Source of the DNA: Mycobacterium sp. WUMAC-067
GTDB taxonomy: Bacteria; Actinomycetota; Actinomycetes; Mycobacteriales; Mycobacteriaceae
Assembly (NCBI RefSeq): GCF_020217485.1
Contig: NZ_JAEKMI010000008.1
Location: 62,001-126,000, forward strand
Direction: 5' to 3'
DNA: 64,000 bases
Below the pieces are notes generated by a model. The model saw nothing but the letters and a program-made list of their open reading frames with translations. It ran no database searches and had not been told where the DNA came from. Position 1 is the first letter of the stretch. Each line of letters starts with the position of its first letter. The translations under genes were made by a program, and so were the position numbers. Positions 33,338-41,495 of this stretch are shown here, piece by piece.

Positions 33338-34534
33338 ATGACCGTGCCGACCGCCCCCGCCGAGTCTGACCTGTACTACGACCCGTACAACATCGACCTC
33401 AATATGAATCCCTATCCGGTGTTCGCCAGGATCCGGGAAGAGGCCCCGCTCTACTACAACGAACAGCACGACTTCTACGCGCTCAGCCGCTACGACGACG
33501 TCAACAAGGCCGTCATCGACCACGAGACGTTCATCTCCGGGCGCGGCGCCCTGCTTGAGATCATCAAGTCGGGCATGGAAATTCCGCCGGGCACACTGAT
33601 CTTCGAGGATCCGCCGATCCACAACATCCACCGCAACCTGCTGTCGCGGGTGTTCACACCCCGCAAGGTGCTTGCCCTCGAGCCGCAGATCCGCGAGTTC
33701 ACCGCGCGGTGCCTGGATCCGCTGGTCGGCTCGGACCGCTTCGACTTCGTCAACGACCTCGGTGAGCAGATGCCGATGCGCGTCATCGGCATGCTGCTGG
33801 GGCTCCCCGAAGACCGGCAGCGGCAGATCACCGACCACGGCGAGGAGACCCTGCAAGGGAAGACCGTCGACGCCTTGGCCACCGGTGAGGTGTTCGCGGA
33901 GTTCGTCGACTGGCGCGCCGAACACCCGTCTGACGACATTATGACCGACCTTCTCAACGCCGAGTTCGAAGACGAGACCGGCACGGTACGCAAGCTGCGC
34001 CGCGACGAGCTGTTGCTGTACTTGACGGTCATCGCCACGGCCGGATCCGAGACCACCACGCGCCTGATCGGCTGGGCCGGTAAGACGCTGGCTGACTACC
34101 CGGATCAGCGCCGCGACCTGGTGGAGAACCCGGGACTGATTCCTCAGGCGATCGAGGAGATCCTGCGCTGGGAGCCGCCGGCGCTACAGATCGCCCGCTA
34201 CGTCACCCGCGATGTCGAGTACTACGGCCGGACCGTGCCGGAGGGTTCGGCGATGCTGATGCTCGTCGGCGCGGCCAACCGCGACCACCGCCGGTTCCCG
34301 CCGGACGGTGACGTCTTCGACATCTACCGGGAACAGCGTTCGCACATGACTTTTGGCGCAGGCACGCATTTCTGCATGGGCAATGCGCTGGCCCGACTGG
34401 AGGGCCGGATCGCGCTGGAGGAGATCCTCAAGCGCTTCCCGGCCTGGGAGGTCGACTGGGCCAACGCGGTACCGTCGGAGACCGCCGCGGTCCGGGGCTG
34501 GGCGGCCATGCCCACATTCGTTTCCCGTTCCTAG
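33338..34534 (+). CDS. Cytochrome P450
   Basis: A 398-residue soluble bacterial P450. I-helix ATAGSETTTR (acid-alcohol-like pair for O2 activation is E-T), K-helix EEILRWEPP with the ExxR pair, and the haem-binding loop FGAGTHFCMGNALARLEG with the thiolate Cys. GGAG sits 5 nt before the ATG. It needs a ferredoxin and reductase; single-cluster ferredoxins are encoded at 36320 and in the fusion at 46317. Likely hydroxylates the substrate of the neighbouring pathway. Confidence 0.95.
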   Translation: MTVPTAPAESDLYYDPYNIDLNMNPYPVFARIREEAPLYYNEQHDFYALSRYDDVNKAVIDHETFISGRGALLEIIKSGMEIPPGTLIFEDPPIHNIHRNLLSRVFTPRKVLALEPQIREFTARCLDPLVGSDRFDFVNDLGEQMPMRVIGMLLGLPEDRQRQITDHGEETLQGKTVDALATGEVFAEFVDWRAEHPSDDIMTDLLNAEFEDETGTVRKLRRDELLLYLTVIATAGSETTTRLIGWAGKTLADYPDQRRDLVENPGLIPQAIEEILRWEPPALQIARYVTRDVEYYGRTVPEGSAMLMLVGAANRDHRRFPPDGDVFDIYREQRSHMTFGAGTHFCMGNALARLEGRIALEEILKRFPAWEVDWANAVPSETAAVRGWAAMPTFVSRS

Positions 34535-34538
34535 CGTG

Positions 34539-34553
34539 GAGCGAACGTCGCTC
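34539..34553 (+). terminator. Possible hairpin after the P450 gene
   Basis: GAGCGA-ACG-TCGCTC is a perfect 6-bp stem with a 3-nt loop, 5 nt after the P450 stop. There is no following T-run, so it would be a weak or I-shaped mycobacterial-type terminator at best. Confidence 0.3.
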
Positions 34554-34683
34554 AGCTGCTTGACCATCGCAAGGGGACCGCAGCGCGGCGTCACCACCCT
34601 GGCGACGAATGTTTCGGGTCCTCGTCGTCGGGGACTGTCGCTGGTCGTCAACGTCTAGCCAGACCACGGCCGTGAACGCTCGG

Positions 34684-35385
34684 TCAATCGTGATGCCGCA
34701 CAACGGGATCGGGCAGGAACAACCGGCAGGCACCGGGTTCGGCGAACGGAATGAGACCCAGGCCCGGCGTGTCGGTGGCGCCGAGCCGCTCCAGCATTCC
34801 CTCGACGATCCCGAGGTGGACCTGACAGACGATCGTCGGATAGCGACGGGCCGCGTTCAGCAGGGGACACCGGCGCAGCGCAATGCCTCGCCGGGCGTCG
34901 GGGTCGTCGTCGGGCGCGAAGCCGAGGCGGGCCAACGCCTCGAGCACGGACCGCCGCGCGTCATCGCCGGTGTGGCTGCACTCGTCGATGAGTTCGCGTC
35001 CCCACTCGACGCCGGCGGCACGCGCGTCGCGCTCCGGGTGCGCGCTGGTGCGAGCCAGCTGTCCGGCCAGCGCGGTCGCCAAACCCGCGTAGTCGCGCAT
35101 CGCCACCGCGGGGTCGGCGGCCGACACCCGATACAACGTGGCCGGACGTCCGCGTCCGGGTGTCCTGGCGGTGGAGCGTTCGACGAGCCCAAGCTCTGCG
35201 ACCACGTCGAGATGTTCGCGAACGGTGTTGGCGTGCAGGTCAAGAGCCGCGGCGGCGTCAGTGACCCGGACGGGGGAGTGTGCGCGCACGTAGTCGAGAA
35301 CCCGCAGCCGCTGCCCGGACAGCGCCACGGGCGCCTCCAACACCGGCGTGGGCGGGGGGCCCAGGACGACCGGCTCTTTTTTCAC
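34684..35385 (-). CDS. SufR-like winged-helix regulator with three C-terminal cysteines
   Basis: A 233-residue regulator. The N-terminal winged helix is RLRVLDYVRAHSPVRVTDAA through LHANTVREHLDVVAELGLVE. The C-terminal domain has CPLLNAARRYPTIVCQVHLG and a third Cys in GACRLFLPD. That spacing matches SufR-type iron-sulfur regulators, which bind a cluster through three cysteines. The GTG start lacks a ribosome-binding site but lies 7 nt after a perfect -10 (TACAAT), which points to a leaderless transcript. An AT-rich palindrome covers that promoter. It is divergent from a hemerythrin gene that I infer it controls. Confidence 0.85.
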   Translation of the reverse strand: MKKEPVVLGPPPTPVLEAPVALSGQRLRVLDYVRAHSPVRVTDAAAALDLHANTVREHLDVVAELGLVERSTARTPGRGRPATLYRVSAADPAVAMRDYAGLATALAGQLARTSAHPERDARAAGVEWGRELIDECSHTGDDARRSVLEALARLGFAPDDDPDARRGIALRRCPLLNAARRYPTIVCQVHLGIVEGMLERLGATDTPGLGLIPFAEPGACRLFLPDPVVRHHD

Positions 35386-35387
35386 GG

Positions 35388-35405
35388 AATTTATTGTAGT
35401 AAATT
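35388..35405. promoter_or_regulatory. Palindrome overlapping the -10 of the SufR-like regulator
   Basis: AATTTATTGTAGTAAATT is a perfect inverted repeat with 6-bp arms and a 6-bp spacer in an otherwise GC-rich region. On the minus strand it includes TACAAT, which ends 6-7 nt before the GTG of the regulator. It is the probable autoregulatory operator, also placed to control the rightward hemerythrin gene. Confidence 0.7.
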
Positions 35406-35478
35406 AATGGGCGATGCACCTAGCGCACTGAGCCGCACCCGCTCGGCGAGCGAGCGCGCTCAATGGAAAGGAACCGAA

Positions 35479-36246
35479 ATGCCGGCCAACGATGTGATCG
35501 TGGCGTCCACAGCTGCCGATGCCGAGGCGGTCGAAGCCATCACCAGGCACCACGCGCAACTCGCCGGTCAGCTGGCGGTGCTTACCGATGCGATGGTGTC
35601 GGCGGTCGAGCGCGGTGCGGGCTTCGAGCCGGCACGCGTTGCGGCCCTTGCCTTCCTGGCCGGTGAGCTGCTGCCCCACGCCGCCGCCGAGGAGGAGCGC
35701 CTGTACCCGGCCGCCACCCGCACCCAGCGCGCGCGGCCCCTGATCGAATCGATGATCGCGACCCACCGCATCATCGGCTCCCTCGTCGACGGCATCCGCA
35801 CGGAACCGCCGGTGCGCGCGGCCGGTTCCGCCCAAGCCCTGCGGGTGCTGTTCGACGCACACCTGGTCAACGAGAACGAGCGGATCCTGCCCATCGTCGC
35901 CGCCGACCCCGACGTTTCCCTGGTGGAGGTGACCCACGGCATGCACGAACTCCTCGGCCACGCGCACCCCACCAACGGCACCGAGCCATCACACAACTGC
36001 GGCTGCGGCGAAACCGATGCCGACGATCCCGTGCTCGACGTTCGCGAGGTGCCGCATTCGATCCGGCACGCGACCGTGTTCGGCGCGTTCGACGCCGTTC
36101 CAAACGGCGGCGCCCTGGTGCTGGTGGCTCCCCACGACCCGATCCCGTTGCTGCGCCAGCTCGACCACAGAACCTCGGGGCGACTCGAAATCCACTACGA
36201 GCAGCGCGGTCCGGAGGCGTGGCGGTTGCGGCTGATCAAGCGGTGA
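35479..36246 (+). CDS. Hemerythrin HHE protein fused to a DUF2249 domain
   Basis: A 255-residue protein. Residues 1-160 are a hemerythrin-type four-helix bundle with the His/Glu ligand series (THHAQL-like ITRHHAQLAG, LLPHAAAEEERLYP, IATHRIIG, FDAHLVNENERILP). Residues 170-255 are a DUF2249 domain (LDVREVPHSIRHATVFGAFD to the C-terminus). The linker holds NCGCGE, a possible metal or redox site. GGAAAGG precedes the ATG. Diiron hemerythrin-like proteins bind O2 or NO, and DUF2249 is often found with nitrogen-oxide metabolism. Divergent from the SufR-like regulator. Confidence 0.88.
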   Translation: MPANDVIVASTAADAEAVEAITRHHAQLAGQLAVLTDAMVSAVERGAGFEPARVAALAFLAGELLPHAAAEEERLYPAATRTQRARPLIESMIATHRIIGSLVDGIRTEPPVRAAGSAQALRVLFDAHLVNENERILPIVAADPDVSLVEVTHGMHELLGHAHPTNGTEPSHNCGCGETDADDPVLDVREVPHSIRHATVFGAFDAVPNGGALVLVAPHDPIPLLRQLDHRTSGRLEIHYEQRGPEAWRLRLIKR

Positions 36247-36319
36247 GTGCAGATACATCCCGGGACTGGCCCGAAACCCGTTCGGTGTAGCGGCAATACG
36301 GCGAAACCGCGCCGGGCGA

Positions 36320-36511
36320 CTAGTCTTCGCGGGATAGCGCCGCGCGAGGGCACGCGGCGATGGCCTGCTCGGCGAGCGCCACCTGCTCGGCGGGCACGGG
36401 GTCGGTGAGGACCACGGCGTATTCGTCATCGTCGAGCTCGAACACCTCGGGCGCGATGTTCACGCAGAAGGCGTTGCCCTCACAGCGATCACGGTCCACT
36501 ACCACGCGCAT
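36320..36511 (-). CDS. Single-cluster ferredoxin ([3Fe-4S] type)
   Basis: A 63-residue ferredoxin with the pattern Cys-x5-Cys (CEGNAFC) near residue 10 and a final CP (AACPRAAL), the layout of the [3Fe-4S] ferredoxins that serve actinobacterial P450s. AAGGAGG lies 5 nt before the ATG, so it is translated on its own. The frame is also continuous with the upstream hemerythrin because of a one-base shift there. Its C-terminal half resembles the ferredoxin domain fused to the DUF849 protein at 46317. Confidence 0.88.
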   Translation of the reverse strand: MRVVVDRDRCEGNAFCVNIAPEVFELDDDEYAVVLTDPVPAEQVALAEQAIAACPRAALSRED

Positions 36512-36546
36512 TGAAACCTCCTTCGATACTTCAGCGGGCTGCATCC

Positions 36547-37021
36547 TCACGCGTTCGCCTGCTGGCACACCCACCCGTCGGGCGTGCGTCCGGCCTCGAT
36601 GAACCGGGTCAGCTCCGCGCTTGTTTGGGGCGGCAGGGTCGGTGTCGGCGTTCGGATAGATGACCGGCTCCTCTTTGGAGTTGTGCTGGTGGAGTTGATC
36701 CAGCAGCTGCGTGCACGTATCCCTCAGTCGCGGAATGTCGTTCCCGTCGGCGAGCAGATCCCCCAGCGTGTTCATGGTGTGCCAGAGCTGACCGTGCTCG
36801 CGCATCATCACGAAGATCGGCATCACGATCCCGGCCTCGCGCAGCGGCGGGAACAGGAAGACCTCCTCGAGGTAGATGTGCCGGCGCAGGGCTACCAGCG
36901 TGTCGGTCAATAGTTCCCGCTGCACGCTGCCGCAGTCGAGCTGTTCAATGAAAGCCTCTATCGCGTCATCGATTTCGCGGTGTTCTCGCGTCAGCTCGGC
37001 AGATAGCGTCAGGCTGGTCAT
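36547..37021 (-). CDS. Hemerythrin-like protein with a C-terminal frameshift
   Basis: An HHE-type protein. LTREHREIDDAIEAFIEQL, LRRHIYLEEVFLFPPL, MMREHGQLWHTMN and LDQLHQHNSKEEPVIYP give the full His/Glu ligand set. Compared with the paralogue at 51286-51771 at DNA level, one extra base lies between about 36615 and 36660. After it the conserved tail (SAELTRF...GWVCQQA) continues in another frame and ends at 36547. As sequenced, frame 0 has no stop and runs into the ferredoxin, giving a 233-residue fusion. GAGGAG precedes the ATG. It belongs to the OsmC operon. Confidence 0.75.
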
Positions 37022-37054
37022 TCGCGGTCTCCTCTGCGTCAGGCAGATTCTGTT

Positions 37055-37495
37055 CTAATCGAGTTGGGCGTCGACACTGATCGTTGCGCCGGCGAACAGT
37101 CGTGACACCGGACATAGCGCCGCGGCCTGGTCCACCACGGCGGCAAACGAGTCGGCATCCAGGCCGGCAACGCTGGCCTTGACCTTCAGCTGCGAGGTGG
37201 TGATCGTCGGAACACCATCGACCGCATCCAGGGTCACAGTGGCGGTGACCTCGAGTCGCTGTGGCGGAGTGTGGTTCTCGCCCAATTTCAGGGCCAACGC
37301 CATCGAAAAGCACGACGAGTGCGCCGCCGCCGCGAGTTCTTCGGGGCTCGTCTTGCCGCCGGGCTCCTCGGTGCGAGAGGCCCACGTCAGCGGCAGGCCG
37401 TCCAGCGCTCCGCTGCTGCCCTGCGACAGTTTGCCTTCGCCCGACGCCAGCGGGCCTTCCCATGTGGTCCGCGCCGCCCGTTCCGCGATGCTCAT
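37055..37495 (-). CDS. OsmC-family peroxiredoxin-like hydroperoxide reductase
   Basis: A 146-residue OsmC-family protein. The peroxidatic Cys lies in AHSSCFSMAL and the resolving Cys in ALCPVSRLFAG. These proteins reduce organic hydroperoxides and so protect against oxidative damage. It is the first gene of a leftward operon that continues with a hemerythrin-like protein (34 bp gap) and a ferredoxin. A palindrome shared with the fdxA and norB promoters lies about 30-57 bp upstream. Confidence 0.93.
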   Translation of the reverse strand: MSIAERAARTTWEGPLASGEGKLSQGSSGALDGLPLTWASRTEEPGGKTSPEELAAAAHSSCFSMALALKLGENHTPPQRLEVTATVTLDAVDGVPTITTSQLKVKASVAGLDADSFAAVVDQAAALCPVSRLFAGATISVDAQLD

Positions 37496-37525
37496 AGTCC
37501 GCGCTCCCTTTCTCCATTGCGTGGC

Positions 37526-37552
37526 ATTTATACAAGTGTTATTTGTGCAAAC
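37526..37552. promoter_or_regulatory. ACAA...TTGT operator of the OsmC operon (site 1)
   Basis: Left arm TTTATACAAG is identical to that of the fdxA site. The right arm TTTGTGCAAAC matches its right arm in 9 of 11, with a spacer one base longer. On the minus strand it contains TATAAA as a candidate -10. It is one of four related sites in this block. Confidence 0.6.
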
Positions 37553-37586
37553 CCTAGCCCGTCACGGTGCGCGTTGGCCAGCATCG

Positions 37587-38732
37587 TCATGCTGTTGTTT
37601 GCCGACGGTATGCGCTGATGACGTCGGGATCGGGGTCGATCCCCAGGCCCGGTCCCTGCGGGACCGAAATCCGGCCTGCCGTCGGGGTGAGGCCATCGCC
37701 ATAGATGGAGGCTTCCAGTTCGAACCAGCGCCACTCGATCATGGAGTCGATGTCGCCCAGAGCGGCGGTCGCATGAAGCGCCGCGAGCAATCCGGGACCG
37801 TCGTAGAAGGAATGCGTCATCACCGGGACGTTGTGGACGGCCGCGAGCGGAAAAACCTTGCGCAACTCGCTGATACCTCCCATCTTGGCCGGGCTCGGCT
37901 GAACAAAGTCCACCGCTTCCGCGGCGAGCATGCGCTCGAATTCCAGTACGGTGGAGGCGTTCTCGCCTGATGAGATCGGGATGCCGGTGGTTCGGCGCAG
38001 TTGGGCGAGACCATCGAAATCCTCCGGCGGCCACAGTGGCTCCTCGAGGAATTTGAGCCGAGCCGCCCGGAGTTCGTCAGCGACGGCAGTGGCTTCGGTC
38101 AAGGTCCAGGGGCAGCCGGCGTCCACGATCAGCTCGATATCGGGGCCGGCTTCCTCGCGGGCCGCCCGAATTGCCGACACCCCCGCCTCGTGCAGCTTGA
38201 GCACTTGGAATCCGGCGTCGATTGCCTGCCGAACCACGGCGCGGACCAGCGCCGGGTCGGAATAGCAGGCGAGGCTTGCGTAGCACGGCATGGTGGTCAC
38301 CCCGCCGCCGAGGAGCTGGGACACCGGAGCATGGGTGAGCTTCCCGGCGATGTCCCACAAGGCGATGTCGACCGCCGAAAGGCCATAGGTCAACGCGCCA
38401 CCGCGCCCGAACACGTGCAGCTTCTTTTGAATCTCCAGCATCAGCGGACCGATCCGCGTGGCGTCCCGCCCGATGCACAGGGGTGTGATGAGTTGGTCGA
38501 CAGCAAGTTTGGCGGAATCGACGGCGCTGAAACCGAAGGCTTCCCCCCAGCCTTCCACTCCGTCGGAGGTTGTCACCTTGACGAGCAGCGAGTCCGCCGC
38601 GGTCAGCGCGTCTCCCCAGAGCGACGCCCCGGGAGTGCTGCCCGCCTTGAGCGGGATACGCAGGGGAACCGTCTCGATCTTCGCGATCACTGCGGCGCGG
38701 TCAGCGGCGGTGGGCGCGGTAATCCCTGCCAT
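37587..38732 (-). CDS. Enolase-superfamily enzyme (mandelate racemase/muconate lactonizing type)
   Basis: A 381-residue enolase-superfamily protein. Metal ligands are visible as Asp in LIVDAGCPW, Glu in FLEEPL and Glu in ISSGENAS; the acid/base region has VLKLHEAG on one side and MTHSFYDGPGL on the other. This fits an acid-sugar dehydratase or racemase of the mandelate racemase subgroup. It starts 9 bp after the nitroreductase stop, so the two are co-transcribed. The link to redox stress is unclear. Confidence 0.88.
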   Translation of the reverse strand: MAGITAPTAADRAAVIAKIETVPLRIPLKAGSTPGASLWGDALTAADSLLVKVTTSDGVEGWGEAFGFSAVDSAKLAVDQLITPLCIGRDATRIGPLMLEIQKKLHVFGRGGALTYGLSAVDIALWDIAGKLTHAPVSQLLGGGVTTMPCYASLACYSDPALVRAVVRQAIDAGFQVLKLHEAGVSAIRAAREEAGPDIELIVDAGCPWTLTEATAVADELRAARLKFLEEPLWPPEDFDGLAQLRRTTGIPISSGENASTVLEFERMLAAEAVDFVQPSPAKMGGISELRKVFPLAAVHNVPVMTHSFYDGPGLLAALHATAALGDIDSMIEWRWFELEASIYGDGLTPTAGRISVPQGPGLGIDPDPDVISAYRRQTTA

Positions 38733-38741
38733 GGCCGAGAC

Positions 38742-39722
38742 TCAGCTCGTCAGCCGCAACACGTCGGCGAGCGCCCGGCGCGGCGTGGGCGGCGGGGCTG
38801 CGTCGAGTGTCGGTGCGACACCCACCCGGATCAAGACCTGGGGGAGGTCGGTGTGACCCGTGACCGCCGCCAGCAGTTCACGGCTGACCGACAGTTCCGT
38901 CAGCTGCGACACCGGGCAGGTGGCCAAGCCGGCCATCGTGCATTCCAGGAGGACACCTGATAGCAACTCGCCGCACGCAAACGCGTTGGCGCGGCTGTCA
39001 TCTTCGGTGGACAGCATCAAGATCTTCGAGAAGTCCCGCGTCACCCCGGCACGCCTGTCCGGGTTGCGGGTGAAGGGGAAGTGGCGATTGACGCCCACCC
39101 GATCCGACTCGGCGGCCGAGATCAACGAGCTGTAGGGGATCCCCTCCGATACTTCGAACGGTGCTGTCCACCAATCGAGTTCGACATGATACGCAGAGTC
39201 ATACAGGCGCAGCGACTCGGTGAACTCGGCTGCTTCGGCCAGGCGCGGACGCATCTCCTCCGGCAGCACGTCCAATCGCACCACGCCCGCGTCGATCCTG
39301 CCGCGGAGCAAAGCCTCAAACGATTCCCAGTCGACCGGCGCAAGGAACGGGAGCCGGTCGGTCCGACGTTGCAGGATCGCGTCGGCGCGGCGACGCTGGT
39401 GGTCCGTCACGCCGTCTGACGGAGCGAATGTCACCCTGGCCAGGTGCGTCGGATCGCGCGGCTCGGGAAATCGTTCGATCTCGGCGATCCAGCCCGCGGC
39501 CGCCATCGCCACCCGGAGGTGTTCAAGCGCACCCCCGCAGCTGATGTGGGCCTCGCGCATCGATCGGTCCGCGTGCACGACACGGCGTGTGTCGAGAAGC
39601 AGGTCCAGCCCCGCGCCGTCGGCCTCCCATCGCCACGGTTGGGTGTTGTACAGCGACGGGGCGCGGCAGGCCAAGCGAACCGCATCCTCGATGACCTTGG
39701 TTTCCACCATAGTGTCCAACAC
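38742..39722 (-). CDS. Acg-type nitroreductase-fold protein
   Basis: A 326-residue protein resembling the M. tuberculosis Acg family (Rv2032, Rv3127, Rv3131), whose members are nitroreductase-fold proteins induced by hypoxia and NO. The N-terminus VIEDAVRLACRAPSLYNTQPWRW has the flavin-site signature, and AGLATCPVSQLTE lies near the end. The GTG start has GGAGG 6 nt upstream. It is divergent from the second SufR-like regulator across an AT-rich palindrome. I looked for the DosR box that controls acg in M. tuberculosis and did not see one. Confidence 0.88.
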   Translation of the reverse strand: MLDTMVETKVIEDAVRLACRAPSLYNTQPWRWEADGAGLDLLLDTRRVVHADRSMREAHISCGGALEHLRVAMAAAGWIAEIERFPEPRDPTHLARVTFAPSDGVTDHQRRRADAILQRRTDRLPFLAPVDWESFEALLRGRIDAGVVRLDVLPEEMRPRLAEAAEFTESLRLYDSAYHVELDWWTAPFEVSEGIPYSSLISAAESDRVGVNRHFPFTRNPDRRAGVTRDFSKILMLSTEDDSRANAFACGELLSGVLLECTMAGLATCPVSQLTELSVSRELLAAVTGHTDLPQVLIRVGVAPTLDAAPPPTPRRALADVLRLTS

Positions 39723-39790
39723 GGTGCACCTCCGGCTTCTCTGCTGGCCCAAGGCCGTTCGTTAGGGAGGACGACTCGGACATCCAGTGC

Positions 39791-39808
39791 TATTATTAAT
39801 GAATAATA
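39791..39808. promoter_or_regulatory. AT-rich palindrome between nitroreductase and second SufR-like regulator
   Basis: TATTATTAATGAATAATA is a perfect inverted repeat with 7-bp arms and a 4-bp spacer, in a region of high GC. It overlaps TAATAT (39804-39809), a good -10 for the rightward regulator. It differs in sequence from the palindrome at 35388. Confidence 0.7.
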
Positions 39809-39852
39809 TCCTCGAAATAGCTGGAAGGCAACCGCACGAGAGGACGGATGGG

Positions 39853-40587
39853 GTGGGCGAGCACAACGGGAGCGAGGCCGGACGGCCGCACCGCGGGGCG
39901 CAAAACCGGCAGCGCCAACGAGTTCTTGAACTGGTGCGTGAGCATGACGAACCGGTCGATGCGACCGAACTCGCCGGACGGCTCGGGCTGCACACGACGA
40001 CCGTGCGTTTTCACCTTGACACGTTGTGCGCCGCGGGACTTGTCGAGCGGACTCGGATCACGCGGACCGGTGTCGGTCGTCCCCGTACCGGCTACCGCGC
40101 GATGCGCGAGCGGCTGGACTATCGAATCCTGGCCGAAATATTGGCCTTGGAACTCGGGGATACCGCCGACAAGAGGCGCCGCCGCGCCGAAGCCGCCGGC
40201 CGGCGCTGGGCTGAACGGATCGCCGACGACGTCCCGCACGAAGACGCTGCGGGACAACATGTTCCAGACGCGGCCGCACCGGGGAAGGTTGCTGAGGAGC
40301 GTTCGGTGATGATCACGACGGTGTTCGACAGGATGGGATTCGGTCCCGAGTTGGTCCCGGCTCGCAAATCGACCCGCGGCAACCAACGGACGATTCGTTT
40401 GCACAGCTGCCCTGTCCGTGATCTGGCCCGGGATCACCCCGAGGTGGCATGCGCGTTGCACCGGGGCCTCCTGCAGGGCCTGGCGGGCCCGACGAAGGCG
40501 GTTGGTTCGGAGCCGGGGATGCACGTCGAGCTCGAGCCGTTCGTCGAACCCGAATTGTGTCTTGCCACGGTGATCGCGCATGACTGA
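39853..40587 (+). CDS. Second SufR-like winged-helix regulator with three cysteines
   Basis: A 244-residue regulator, paralogous in design to the one at 34684. The winged helix is QRVLELVREHDEPVDATELA to LHTTTVRFHLDTLCAAGLVE; the C-terminal cysteines are in LHSCPVRDLARDHPEVACAL and ELCLATV. Three-Cys spacing suggests an iron-sulfur sensor of NO or redox state. Several starts are possible (GTG 39787, ATG 39799, GTG 39853); I take the last because the first two lie inside or before the operator/-10. It overlaps the globin gene by 8 bp and so shares its transcript. Confidence 0.82.
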   Translation: MGEHNGSEAGRPHRGAQNRQRQRVLELVREHDEPVDATELAGRLGLHTTTVRFHLDTLCAAGLVERTRITRTGVGRPRTGYRAMRERLDYRILAEILALELGDTADKRRRRAEAAGRRWAERIADDVPHEDAAGQHVPDAAAPGKVAEERSVMITTVFDRMGFGPELVPARKSTRGNQRTIRLHSCPVRDLARDHPEVACALHRGLLQGLAGPTKAVGSEPGMHVELEPFVEPELCLATVIAHD

Positions 40588-41017
40588 GGTGTGCGCCCCG
40601 GTTGGCCGAGCGGACGCAGATCTGGTCGCCCGCACGGACATCGAGGCGCTGTTGCGCCGCTTTTACGGCCGGGTGATGGTCGACGACGTCCTCGCTGAGC
40701 CGTTCGCGGAGTTGCGAAGCAAGGGCCTGGAGTCGCACCTCCCGGTGATGGCCGACTTCTGGGAGACCGTGCTGTTTCGCGCCGGACTGTACCGAGGCAG
40801 CGCCTTGCACGCCCACCGGCACGTCCATCGACGAATCCCGTTGGGCAGCCGTCACTTTGTCCGCTGGCTGAGCGTGTGGAACGACACCGTCGATGAGATG
40901 TTCCGGGGACCGATCGCCGAGCGCGCGAAGATTCAGGGCGCCCGGATCGCCTGGGCGATGCACCGACGGCTGACGGGCGCGGACTCACCGGAACTGGACA
41001 CCCTGGTTCCGCGCTGA
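40580..41017 (+). CDS. Group III truncated haemoglobin
   Basis: A 145-residue protein with the group III truncated globin pattern: TDIEALLRRFYGRVMVDDVL, LESHLPVMADFWETVLFRAG, HAHRHVHRRIPLGSRHFVRWL and IAWAMHRRLTG. The proximal haem His is probably in HFVRWL. Such globins are linked to NO or O2 chemistry in bacteria that meet reactive nitrogen species. Co-transcription with a SufR-like regulator and proximity to hemerythrins and norB support an NO-related role. Confidence 0.9.
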   Translation: MTEVCAPVGRADADLVARTDIEALLRRFYGRVMVDDVLAEPFAELRSKGLESHLPVMADFWETVLFRAGLYRGSALHAHRHVHRRIPLGSRHFVRWLSVWNDTVDEMFRGPIAERAKIQGARIAWAMHRRLTGADSPELDTLVPR

Positions 41018-41110
41018 AACGCTGACCGGCCGCCGGACGTAAGGTGACGAGCTTGTCATCCGGGTCACGGTTCTTGGTTGCTTGCCGGTCATCGGAGCCC
41101 GATCCATCTG

Positions 41111-41136
41111 GTTTATACAAGCATACTTGTGTAAAC
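41111..41136. promoter_or_regulatory. ACAA...TTGT operator ahead of fdxA (site 2)
   Basis: Arms GTTTATACAAG and CTTGTGTAAAC flank a 4-bp spacer; 10 of 11 pairs are complementary. It ends 8 bp before the fdxA start codon, so a bound protein would block the promoter or the transcription start. It is the clearest member of the set. Confidence 0.75.
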
Positions 41137-41144
41137 TCCACGGC

Positions 41145-41495
41145 ATGGCATACGTGATAGGAAAGCCATGCGTAGACGTGATGGACCGGTCCTGCGTCGA
41201 GGAGTGTCCGGTCGACTGCATCTACGAGGGTGGCCGGGCGCTTTACATTCATCCCGACGAGTGCGTGGATTGCGGGGCGTGCGAGCCTGTTTGCCCCGTC
41301 GAGGCGATCTACTACGAGGATGACCTGCCGGAAGAGTTGCAGCCGTACCAGGCGGACAACGCGGCGTTCTTTTCCGAAACGCTTCAGGGCCGTGACGAGC
41401 CGCTGGGGTCGCCGGGCGGGGCCGCCAAGATCGGCCCGCTCGGCGTCGACACTCCGTTGGTGGCCAACCTGCCCAAGCAGGCCGACCCGGCGTGA
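41145..41495 (+). CDS. fdxA: Seven-iron ferredoxin FdxA
   Basis: A 116-residue ferredoxin of the [3Fe-4S][4Fe-4S] type. The N-terminus has CVDVMDRSCVEECPVDCIY and then CVDCGACEPVCPVEAIYY, followed by the long acidic C-terminal extension typical of actinobacterial FdxA. In M. tuberculosis fdxA belongs to the hypoxia/NO-induced set. Here its promoter carries the shared palindrome. No Shine-Dalgarno is obvious, and translation may be leaderless or nearly so. Confidence 0.93.
   Translation: MAYVIGKPCVDVMDRSCVEECPVDCIYEGGRALYIHPDECVDCGACEPVCPVEAIYYEDDLPEELQPYQADNAAFFSETLQGRDEPLGSPGGAAKIGPLGVDTPLVANLPKQADPA

Noticed and set aside
3..34534. KstR or KstR2 control of the catabolic island
   Set aside because: The shared palindrome TGRRAA-N6-TTYYCA does not fit the AACnnGTT (KstR) or CAAGnnCTTG (KstR2) patterns.
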